NCBI RefSeq assembly: GCF_900088415.1
Contig: NZ_FLLQ01000017.1
Coordinates: forward strand, 1 to 34,627
DNA from: Vibrio mediterranei
GTDB lineage: Bacteria; Pseudomonadota; Gammaproteobacteria; Enterobacterales; Vibrionaceae
DNA length: 34,627 bases
Reading direction: 5' to 3'
The translations under genes and the position numbers were made by a program. Below are positions 8,183 through 14,653 of this stretch, in pieces. How positions within the stretch are numbered: position 1 is the first letter of the stretch; the number at the start of each line of letters is the position of its first letter. The notes beneath the pieces were generated by a model, which saw only the letters and a program-made list of their open reading frames with translations, did not search any database and was not told where the DNA came from.

Positions 8183-9661
8183 GTGGAAGACGAACAGATT
8201 GAAAACAGTGACGAAAGTTTTTTCACGGCAAACTTACCTGAGCCAAGTATTAAGCAAGCTGATGCGGCTGTAAGTAACTATCAAGATGCATTAGATGCCT
8301 TCTATATAACTTATAAACGAAATTCTTCTCTTTTACTATATAGTGAGCATTTTGAACCTACCAATGAGAAAGAATTCAAGCCGGTAATGGAGCTCCTTTC
8401 AACCTCGAATTATGAATTATCCGCCTTATCTGGTGAACATGTTGTCTTGTTCAATGAACCTATGTTGGTTGCTGAGATATCTTTGAGTGAGCTTAAAGCA
8501 TCAGAAGCCGCTAAAATTGTACGATTGATTTCTTATGGTCATGTGGAGAAAAAGGTAACCAGCAAGATAATATCCTCTTATAAGCAAGGGCTTGCGAACA
8601 ACTTAATAGGACAACGCCCTAAAGAAGTAACAACATTTGACGTACATGACTATGTTACGGGCCTGATACTACCTAAAAAATGTCGATTTGAATCCTTGAA
8701 AGCTGCGTCTTTACGAAACATCATTAAGGACAAAGAGCACGTAATAAATCTTCAGGACGCTTATTTAAAGCTGAAAAACTCTGGAACAGAAGCGACATTA
8801 GCGTGGCAAGATACCATCAATAGAGCTCGAGATTTAATTAAGGAGGGTTCTACTCGACTTGAATCAACCCAAAATGACCTACACTTTCTCAATCAGCAGA
8901 AAGCAACCTTAGAATCTAGACTCAGTAGTTTACAAGAAAACGCCTCTTCAATGACTAAACTAGCTAATGAAATTCAAGAATCCATAGATTCTGGAAATAT
9001 CAAAATTCAAGAGCTAGAAGAGCGCTCAAAAGAACTCACTAAACAATACGATCAAGATAAGAAAGCTCATGTATTGATTACAGAAAACCTTCTTGCAGAC
9101 AAAAACGAGTTAACAACGATCAGACAAGAATTGTCTGAAGCAAGGAAACAAAAGTCACTATCAAATTACGAGTCTATCGAGCACACCAACGAAGCCAAAG
9201 CTCAACTTTTTGGTTATTACTTGTTGGCAACAGCAGTATTGATAGCCCTATGTAGCTTCGTAACCTACCTATATATGAATGCGGAAAGCTTTAAAGACCT
9301 GCTTTCAAGGTTAGTGCTTTTAAATGCAAGCTCTTGGGATATTTTACTCAGCCGCCTACCTTTAATGACAGCAACAGCACTAGTTATTGGCGCTTTGTCT
9401 GGCGTCCTGTTTTTTTTGGTCAAACAAATCGTATCTCTCAACAACGAAAAAATGACTATGTTAAAAGCAGGCATTCTAGCTCAACAAATTTCTGATTCTC
9501 TGGATATTGAACACAAGTCCGATAAGGAGATCATTCAAATAAAAAGAGATATAAAGATAAGACTTATCACTGAAGTATTTGATAAGAGCAAAGTAGAGCC
9601 AATAAATGGGAGCTACGTAAAAGATCTCACTGAACTCGTAAAGTCATGTAACGTAAAGTAG
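8183..9661 (+). CDS. Coiled-coil membrane protein of unknown function (prophage cargo)
   Basis: I do not recognise a family. From a GTG start (TAAGG seven bases upstream) the product has 492 residues. Residues 1-195 form a soluble-looking N-terminal region. About 195-335 is a strongly heptad-like, charged coiled coil (LESRLSSLQENASSMTKL and similar). Two membrane segments follow (about 346-367 and 394-413), then a ~79-residue charged tail. With no signal peptide and a short loop between the helices, both ends probably face the cytoplasm. It stands alone between the integrase and the phage intergenic region and ends in its own terminator. That is a typical position for cargo expressed in the lysogen. 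Anti-phage or superinfection-exclusion roles are conceivable but not shown. Confidence 0.85.
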   Translation: MEDEQIENSDESFFTANLPEPSIKQADAAVSNYQDALDAFYITYKRNSSLLLYSEHFEPTNEKEFKPVMELLSTSNYELSALSGEHVVLFNEPMLVAEISLSELKASEAAKIVRLISYGHVEKKVTSKIISSYKQGLANNLIGQRPKEVTTFDVHDYVTGLILPKKCRFESLKAASLRNIIKDKEHVINLQDAYLKLKNSGTEATLAWQDTINRARDLIKEGSTRLESTQNDLHFLNQQKATLESRLSSLQENASSMTKLANEIQESIDSGNIKIQELEERSKELTKQYDQDKKAHVLITENLLADKNELTTIRQELSEARKQKSLSNYESIEHTNEAKAQLFGYYLLATAVLIALCSFVTYLYMNAESFKDLLSRLVLLNASSWDILLSRLPLMTATALVIGALSGVLFFLVKQIVSLNNEKMTMLKAGILAQQISDSLDIEHKSDKEIIQIKRDIKIRLITEVFDKSKVEPINGSYVKDLTELVKSCNVK

Positions 9662-9696
9662 TGGTTAGCTTCACTCTACTAATTCAAACAATCTTT

Positions 9697-9722
9697 AAAG
9701 CCCAAATCAATTTGGGCTTTTC
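9697..9722 (+). terminator. rho-independent terminator after the coiled-coil membrane gene
   Basis: A 10-bp perfect stem (AAAGCCCAAA / TTTGGGCTTT) with a TCAA loop is followed by further T's. The A/T-rich ends make it potentially bidirectional. Confidence 0.88.
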
Positions 9723-10276
9723 TTCTCTGGTCGAACTAAACATGTATCCATTTATTCCATTATAACTCTGAGCCATTTCACATCCGTTTTGAAAGTAATG
9801 CCCACACCAAAGACATTTTCATTCTGAATCTTCCTAACTGTTAATCAGTCCTCAACCTAAAGTAGTCATAACCTCAATAGGTATACACTACACAACTTCT
9901 TTATTGTGCATACGAGCCATATCCTGTTAGCTATAAATAGTACGAATAATGCGCCAGCCTAAGGGCCCCTCCCGCGGGACGCGGGGCCCTCCCTTATCCG
10001 CGCATTTTCGTTGAGGCAATCTGTTTCAGATAGCTGGCAGTGCCCTGTTCCAAAAAGACGCTTTGCAGGATGTGCAAGTTAATCAACTTACCTTTAGTAG
10101 AGCATTGTCTCGGCCATTGACTACAACGCAATGCATTAACTCTGTGCAGGGCCTTATCGCTGCGCGGCGAGATACCAGTGCATTAAAATTACATTTCGTG
10201 TAAAAACGTTATTTCTTTCAGTTGTCTCTAACCGCTTAGAATCGTGTGCTTTATTTCATATGAGTTTGGAGAAATC
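9723..10276. other. Phage intergenic region: likely replication origin and packaging hairpins
   Basis: No gene is seen in this ~550-bp stretch. It holds a very GC-rich nested hairpin at 9962-9990 (AGGGCCCC ... GGGGCCCT enclosing TCCCGCGGGA). There are further inverted repeats at 10076-10089 (AAGTT-AATC-AACTT), 10102-10134 (GCATTG/CAATGC) and 10157-10170 (TCGC/GCGA), plus a longer-range pair GCCCTG 10042 / CAGGGC 10147. Filamentous phages keep their strand origins and packaging signal as hairpins in such an intergenic region downstream of gene I. I infer that role here, but the nick site is not identified. Confidence 0.55.
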
Positions 10277-10789
10277 ATGGCACTCGCTCTTTCCCTCCTT
10301 GTTACGGTTGCTTTTGTGACTATTTTTCTAATACACAACAAACGTAACCAACAGGAAGAACAACTACACAAAACCGAGGCTCTATCGAGCAAACCTTCAT
10401 TTGACTGTGAACGTATCGAAAATCTACTAACTAACGCAGAGCTGTCTTTTTATCACGCACTTAATCAAGCAGTGAGTGGGCACTACATAGTAATGTCTAA
10501 AGTGAGGGTTGCTGATACGCTTAAACCAGCTAGAGGGCTAAACAACTCTACTAGAATGAAGTGCTTTAACTTTCTCGCTAAGAAGCACTTCGACTTTGTA
10601 TTGTGTCAACCAAACACTATGCAGATTGTAAAGGCCGTGGAGTTGAACGATAGAAGCCATCAAAGAGCAGATAGAAAAGCAAGAGACGAAAACCTAAAAG
10701 CAGCTTGTAATTCTGCGGGGTTACCTTTGTACTTCGTGGACTGTGCGCCATCCTATTCCATCATGGATATAAAAAGTCAGATTCTTTAG
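10277..10789 (+). CDS. DUF2726-domain protein with N-terminal membrane anchor
   Basis: Starting at the ATG at 10277 (GGAG seven bases upstream; a longer reading from 10244 lacks a site) the product has 170 residues. An N-terminal membrane helix (ALALSLLVTVAFVTIFLIH) is followed by a short linker. Then comes a DUF2726-like domain: LLTNAELSFYHAL, MSKVRVADTLKP, KHFDFVLCQP, VELNDRSHQRADRKARDENL, AGLPLYFVDC. The D-x-V and E-x-N/D-x-x-x-H pattern of this family resembles a restriction-endonuclease-like fold, but its activity is not established to my knowledge. The gene is on the opposite strand to the phage operon and lies between the Zot gene and the intergenic region, so it is probably cargo. Confidence 0.85.
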   Translation: MALALSLLVTVAFVTIFLIHNKRNQQEEQLHKTEALSSKPSFDCERIENLLTNAELSFYHALNQAVSGHYIVMSKVRVADTLKPARGLNNSTRMKCFNFLAKKHFDFVLCQPNTMQIVKAVELNDRSHQRADRKARDENLKAACNSAGLPLYFVDCAPSYSIMDIKSQIL

Positions 10790-10798
10790 AAACCATAT

Positions 10799-10823
10799 GC
10801 CCTCAGAACTAACAACTGAGGGC
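10799..10823. other. Hairpin between convergent DUF2726 and Zot genes
   Basis: A perfect 8-bp stem (GCCCTCAG / CTGAGGGC) has a 9-base loop and sits exactly between two convergent genes. Neither side has a clear T-run, so it may be a weak terminator or a structured element of the single-stranded phage genome. Confidence 0.5.
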
Positions 10824-10837
10824 TCTCAAAATCATTG

Positions 10838-11944
10838 TCAAATACCTAGTGCACTATCTACCGGATTGAAGCCTTCTAACGTTTTCTCCCCTTGAGACCT
10901 ACAGGTAACCAATTGCTCAAAACCTTGAAACTGAATTCGAACGAAGCAATCGTTTATTGGCACTACTTGATAACCAAGTTCTCTAAGCTGACTGGTTGTC
11001 ACGCTCATTTGATAGTCGCCCTGTACCAGTTGGAAGTAGTATTCGCGTAAAGACATTGATGGATCAATTTGTTTGTTCACATATACCAACGATTCGGCAA
11101 ACCCGATTATAGAAAAACTGAAATCTCCTAAAGGATGTTCATACAATTTTGGTTCTTCTTTCTCTATATACTCAGGCTGCTCACCAGTATCTATAATCTG
11201 AACGGCTTCGACAGGCGCAGCTGGTACACCCAACAAATTGTCTTTACTAAGTAAGTTAATTAACCCAATGACCGATAAGATAGTAAACGTGTATAACGCA
11301 TAGGCCATCTTGGAGCGCCAAATTGGACGCACATCTTTAGCTTGAGCCTCTGAAACAGCGGTGTTGGACGCAGTATGACTTTGATAGAGTTTGAAGTATT
11401 GCTTCTCGTAGGTTCGCTGCTCTGTATTTACGACATCACCACGTAAGCCCATTTTCACCTTCTTGGTGTAAGTCTTATTCGAGCCTAGCGCAGTGTTTTT
11501 GATACATCGATATACAATCTCAATCATGTCACGAATATCACGATGAAGCTTCCTATCAGATTGAGTTAGCAAAGTAATATCGATTCCAAAATGCCGGTGC
11601 ATCGAGTAGAACTCTAGAAGATCTTTTTTGGCTTGATTGCCAAGAATCATATGAGCTTCATCGATGATATACAGCGGCGCTTGTCCCCTAGTATTTCTCC
11701 ATTCATCTTTGTAATCATCAGGACTAGAAAACGGTCTTTTGTCGTTACCATAGTCGTGTAAATCAAAAGATTTGACCTCTAGCAACTCGTTTACCGCCTC
11801 ACCAAACACGGCAACAAGTGCCTCAATATTCAACGGTAAGTTAGTGATGACCTTGCGACCATCTTTAATGTTAGGCAGCACATGATAGACAACTGCTTCA
11901 TAGCTTTTACCTCCACCCGGCCGCCCCATAATTAGATTAATCAT
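10838..11944 (-). CDS. Zot/pI-like phage assembly ATPase
   Basis: This is the inner-membrane ATPase that drives filamentous virion extrusion (pI family, called Zot in Vibrio phages). It has 368 residues. Walker A is GRPGGGKS (7-14), Walker B is YIIDEAH (about 92-98) in the cytoplasmic domain. One membrane helix follows at about 214-232 (ALYTFTILSVIGLINLL), then a periplasmic tail with a Cys pair. It is the last gene of the phage operon and begins two bases after the pVI-like stop. The Zot name does not imply toxicity here. It would have to dock with a host secretin, since none is encoded in the element. Confidence 0.93.
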   Translation of the reverse strand: MINLIMGRPGGGKSYEAVVYHVLPNIKDGRKVITNLPLNIEALVAVFGEAVNELLEVKSFDLHDYGNDKRPFSSPDDYKDEWRNTRGQAPLYIIDEAHMILGNQAKKDLLEFYSMHRHFGIDITLLTQSDRKLHRDIRDMIEIVYRCIKNTALGSNKTYTKKVKMGLRGDVVNTEQRTYEKQYFKLYQSHTASNTAVSEAQAKDVRPIWRSKMAYALYTFTILSVIGLINLLSKDNLLGVPAAPVEAVQIIDTGEQPEYIEKEEPKLYEHPLGDFSFSIIGFAESLVYVNKQIDPSMSLREYYFQLVQGDYQMSVTTSQLRELGYQVVPINDCFVRIQFQGFEQLVTCRSQGEKTLEGFNPVDSALGI

Positions 11945-11945
11945 G

Positions 11946-12263
11946 CTATGAACCTAACCTCACAAATGGAATAAGTTGAAGAAGGAAGCGCACCGATATG
12001 GCCGAAATGATCATTGTCATTGCTTGGGGAAAACCCACCAGCGACATAATATCGATAGCCTCAGTGGGTAGCATTTTGATATACGGTTTTAAATCGATTG
12101 GAGATAGCAACGAACCTAGTCCATTAATCAACGAAACAACAAAAGTAAGGAGAACATCAACAGCCCCTAACCCTAAGTTCGTGAGCAAAACAACCAAGGA
12201 ATTGACTAAGCGAGCGAGAAGCTCGATGAACGTATTAAAAAGAGATACAACCCAATCAAACAT
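11946..12263 (-). CDS. pVI-like minor coat protein (DUF2523 type)
   Basis: This is a 105-residue hydrophobic protein with about three membrane segments (VVSLFNTFIELLARLV, VDVLLTFVVSLINGLG and a C-terminal AMTMIISAISVRFLLQL). It has the size, hydropathy and position of gene VI / DUF2523 proteins, between the pIII-like and pI-like genes. pVI caps the virion end together with pIII and is stored in the inner membrane before assembly. Its start lies three bases past the pIII-like stop, with AGGA inside the end of that gene, so translation is coupled. Confidence 0.82.
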   Translation of the reverse strand: MFDWVVSLFNTFIELLARLVNSLVVLLTNLGLGAVDVLLTFVVSLINGLGSLLSPIDLKPYIKMLPTEAIDIMSLVGFPQAMTMIISAISVRFLLQLIPFVRLGS

Positions 12264-12266
12264 GAC

Positions 12267-13661
12267 TTATCCTCCAAAGATAATTTTGCGACAGGCCATT
12301 ACCGTGCCGAACAAAAGACACGCCCGCATGAAAGACCAAATGTAACTTGGTAAACTCACATCATGTTTCCCTAGCCCTTCACCTAAAAAGTCAACTGCTG
12401 ATAAATCAATGATCCAAACTGGAGGCGTAACGTTTCCATTGCCATTAACTCGAAAATCATCAAGAAACTGAAGTAGCTTTGACGCTGAAATCTGAGTCTT
12501 AAAGTCATCGAGAAGCCCTTTCAAACCATCTCCATATTTGAGATCTACAAAAGAAGGACACTTCAAGCCAACTAGACAGCTTACTTCTCCAGCTTTATCT
12601 AAATCTGGGGCTTTAGCATTTGCCTTTAGTTGTTCTTTAATTGCTTTTAGTTCGTTAGCATTGCTGGATTCGAGCGATTGAATTGCGTTAACAACAGGGG
12701 AAAGGTCAACATTATTATCAGGGTTTGGGTTAGTGCCTCCACTACTCCCATTAGCATTCTTATTCAAGACCGTTGAGTCATTTTGGGCAACAGTCTCAGC
12801 CAAGTAACGAGCGTCAGCCGCCTTGTCTTCTGGGACGGTTTTCCCTTGAGAATGATCAAGAGCAGATTGCCATAAAGGGTCACCGATTGGCGGAAGGGGG
12901 CGACCATCACTAAAGGTCGGTTCTGCTGTCGCCTCTGGTTGCCAATCCAAGTCAGCAAGCGAACCATCAGCATTCTGAAACAGAGCTTGTTTTTGAGTAT
13001 CAGAAAGACTGGAGAACCTTGATGCCAGTGTCCCCGCAAATGCATCATCCGGAATAGTTTTATCAGCCTGACTTGGAACATAATCAGGAGCACAGCTTTC
13101 TACCGTCGAAGTGGCGCTATCACATTTAAGATGAACCCAAGACCCAACATAACGCCAACCACTATGTGTCGTAGCAACAAGAGTATTATCTTGAGCAACC
13201 TCGACTGTATCTATTGTTCCATAGTTCTGAGCATTTTCAGCAAACGTATTTTTAAGAGCCGTATGGATAGAAACACCATAACCAGTGTAACGCATCTGAC
13301 TGAGTTGAACGGAGTATAGGCTTCCCTGTTTCGGCGCCCCACTATAGTCTGAAGACCACTCCCAATTACCAGCCGACACCGCAAAACCAAGCGCGGCTAA
13401 TACAGTTTTAACTGGCTCTTGAGTAGACATACTCTTAAGGAAACCTCCAAATGAAGACATTGACACGTTTGACGGTGTAACAAAGTACGGGCGAGATACA
13501 GGAGAGACAGCTTTCACTGCAGTTTCGACTTTTAACATTTGGGAGCCAAATTGAACCGCCCGCTCTCTGGCTAGCAAAGCCTCAGCAACTTGAAGCCTCG
13601 CTGATGCAACGGCATAGAACGAACTCAAAATGAGTCCGAGAATTAATAGTTTTCGCTTCAT
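12267..13661 (-). CDS. pIII-like attachment protein
   Basis: This is a minor coat protein expected to bind the host receptor (pilus and Tol system) and to release the virion. From the ATG at 13661 (AGGTGG before it; the GTG at 13670 has no site) the product has 464 residues. It has an N-terminal signal peptide (KRKLLILGLILSSFYAVASA), a long periplasmic region, a Gly/Asn/Pro-rich linker (NANGSSGGTNPNPDNN), a later domain with paired Cys (SCLVGLKCPSF), and a C-terminal membrane anchor (YIWSFMRACLLFGTVMA). This domain order is the pIII plan. N-terminal sequence diverges strongly between phages, so the receptor cannot be inferred. It follows the coat-gene terminator. Confidence 0.85.
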   Translation of the reverse strand: MKRKLLILGLILSSFYAVASARLQVAEALLARERAVQFGSQMLKVETAVKAVSPVSRPYFVTPSNVSMSSFGGFLKSMSTQEPVKTVLAALGFAVSAGNWEWSSDYSGAPKQGSLYSVQLSQMRYTGYGVSIHTALKNTFAENAQNYGTIDTVEVAQDNTLVATTHSGWRYVGSWVHLKCDSATSTVESCAPDYVPSQADKTIPDDAFAGTLASRFSSLSDTQKQALFQNADGSLADLDWQPEATAEPTFSDGRPLPPIGDPLWQSALDHSQGKTVPEDKAADARYLAETVAQNDSTVLNKNANGSSGGTNPNPDNNVDLSPVVNAIQSLESSNANELKAIKEQLKANAKAPDLDKAGEVSCLVGLKCPSFVDLKYGDGLKGLLDDFKTQISASKLLQFLDDFRVNGNGNVTPPVWIIDLSAVDFLGEGLGKHDVSLPSYIWSFMRACLLFGTVMACRKIIFGG

Positions 13662-13674
13662 AAAATCCACCTAT

Positions 13675-13696
13675 AAAAAAGGCGGCATCAGCCGCC
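13675..13696 (-). terminator. Terminator between major coat and pIII-like genes
   Basis: On the minus strand, GGCGGC-TGAT-GCCGCC is followed by six T's. It sits right after the coat gene and overlaps the last codons and stop of the 31-residue ORF. Classical filamentous phages also have a terminator downstream of gene VIII that keeps coat transcripts abundant and downstream genes low. Confidence 0.88.
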
Positions 13697-13783
13697 CTTT
13701 AAGCCATGAATTGTGGCTAGAGCAATCATGCCACCTAGCAGAAACCAGATGGCAGTGACTAACTCGTGAAGCAAGAAGATCAT
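13688..13783 (-). CDS. 31-residue hydrophobic ORF, pVII/pIX-like candidate
   Basis: This very small gene starts with an ATG that overlaps the coat-gene stop (ATGA) and encodes 31 residues beginning MIFLLHELVTAIWFLLGG and ending ATIHGLKGG. It is a single membrane segment with a short polar tail. This is the size and character of the virion-tip proteins pVII and pIX (about 33 residues in Ff phages). Its coupling to the coat gene and its place before the terminator support it as a real gene. Homology is not established; a regulatory or fortuitous ORF remains possible. Confidence 0.6.
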   Translation of the reverse strand: MIFLLHELVTAIWFLLGGMIALATIHGLKGG

Positions 13784-14025
13784 GCTTTGTTAACTGCTTG
13801 TTTAGACTTACCGAACACTTTGAAGGCAATTGCAATACCAATACCAACAGGTGCAACCGCTAAGATTACCGTGGTAATGGCAGCGAGGCCGGAAAGCGCA
13901 CCAACCACAGCATCTTTGATTTGATCAACTGGGCTAGTCGAAGCTTCTGCAAATGCCATTGGCGCGGCCAAAGAAACAGAAGCTAGTAGGACGGCTGTTT
14001 TAGCCTTAGACATTAGTTTTTTCAT
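13780..14025 (-). CDS. Major coat protein (pVIII-like)
   Basis: This is an 81-residue precoat protein. It has a Lys-rich start and a ~26-residue signal peptide ending AAPMAFA. The mature part of ~55 residues begins EASTSPVDQIKDAV (acidic, surface end), followed by a membrane/packing helix (LAAITTVILAVAPVGIGIAIAF) and a basic C-terminus (KVFGKSKQAVNKA) that would contact DNA. This acidic-hydrophobic-basic layout is diagnostic for filamentous phage major coat proteins. AAAGGT precedes the start. A 31-residue ORF is coupled to its stop, and a strong terminator follows. Confidence 0.92.
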   Translation of the reverse strand: MKKLMSKAKTAVLLASVSLAAPMAFAEASTSPVDQIKDAVVGALSGLAAITTVILAVAPVGIGIAIAFKVFGKSKQAVNKA

Positions 14026-14037
14026 AAAATGTACCTT

Positions 14038-14280
14038 TTAAAGTTTGTTGATAAAGCGGACTACATAACCAGCTGGAGCAGCAAGTAAGTAACCCAAGAT
14101 TACGAGCCCAAAGCCCGAAAATAGAAGCCCTGCAACATCACTCGATGACAACTCCAGAGCTCCTAAATAGGTGTGATATTCACTAGCGGATATCACGACA
14201 AGCGCGTCGCAATCAGAGAGTTTTTGACCACTAAGTTTTAAGACGTTTGTGCTTTTCTCAGCTACGACGCAATAAGGCAT
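14038..14280 (-). CDS. Small membrane protein, probable minor coat protein
   Basis: This 80-residue protein has no signal peptide. It has a polar N-terminal half with two Cys (MPYCVVAEKS..., LSDCDALVV) and a C-terminal membrane helix (AGLLFSGFGLVILGYLLAAPAGYVV) ending in a short basic tail. It lies between the ssDNA-binding protein gene and the major coat gene. In Vibrio filamentous phages this slot usually holds a small protein assigned as a minor coat component by position. I do not recognise the family from sequence alone. It starts two bases after the preceding stop, so it belongs to the same translationally linked operon. Confidence 0.75.
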   Translation of the reverse strand: MPYCVVAEKSTNVLKLSGQKLSDCDALVVISASEYHTYLGALELSSSDVAGLLFSGFGLVILGYLLAAPAGYVVRFINKL

Positions 14281-14281
14281 A

Positions 14282-14599
14282 TCACTTCACCAAACCAGCT
14301 TGAGGAAGACGGAACAAGTTGTTACTAGAACCTGTAACGGTCTGGCCATCAGGGCGAGTGAAACTAAATTCCTTCTGCTCAATCCAGAATTCACAGTCTT
14401 TGTCGACCAAGGCTTGAAAGCTCTTACCATTACTTGACTGCTTCCAATGTTCAGGACTTACCTTGATTTTGATTACCTGAGAGGGTTTCTTTACTGAAAG
14501 TAAGAACTCACCGCGAGCAATTAGCTCACCACTGTTCCTGTCCATAAATGAGGTTTGCTGAATATCGTCTAAATCTTGAATTCGACCTTTAATAATCAT
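14282..14599 (-). CDS. Phage single-stranded DNA-binding protein (pV-like)
   Basis: This 105-residue soluble protein has predominantly beta character (MIIKGRIQDL..., GEFLLSVKKPSQVIKIKVSPE, CEFWIEQKEFSFTRPDG). Position and size match gene V ssDNA-binding proteins, which coat the newly made viral strand and switch replication to packaging. It lies directly after the replication gene and before the coat genes. AAGGAAC precedes the start. Identification rests mainly on context and size, since pV-like proteins vary widely. Confidence 0.72.
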   Translation of the reverse strand: MIIKGRIQDLDDIQQTSFMDRNSGELIARGEFLLSVKKPSQVIKIKVSPEHWKQSSNGKSFQALVDKDCEFWIEQKEFSFTRPDGQTVTGSSNNLFRLPQAGLVK

Positions 14600-14618
14600 A
14601 TGTATGTTCCTTTTATTA

Positions 14619-14653
14619 GTGCTTATTGGGTTGTTTTATGGTGTTTATTGGGT
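14619..14653. repeat. Two short direct repeats before the pV-like gene
   Basis: GTGCTTATTGGGT (14619-14631) and GTGTTTATTGGGT (14641-14653) are 13-bp near-identical copies with a 22-bp period. They span the end of the replication gene and the leader of the pV-like gene. In Ff phages pV controls translation through leader RNA, so an operator role is a possibility, but it is not demonstrated. Confidence 0.35.

Noticed and set aside
9723..10276. XerC/XerD dif-like site or CRISPR array
   Set aside because: No dif-like 28-mer was found in this region, and the repeats are inverted hairpins without regular spacers. The phage has its own integrase.
10799..10823. Strong rho-independent terminator after the DUF2726 or Zot gene
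   Set aside because: The hairpin is real, but there is no T-run on either side, so I list it only as a structural element.
10838..11944. Zonula occludens toxin
   Set aside because: The protein has the Walker motifs and topology of a phage assembly ATPase. A Zot label in databases reflects homology, and nothing here supports toxin activity.
13671..13856. 61-codon frame overlapping the major coat gene
   Set aside because: It is a shifted frame through the coat gene. The supported small gene here is the 31-codon ORF at 13688-13783.
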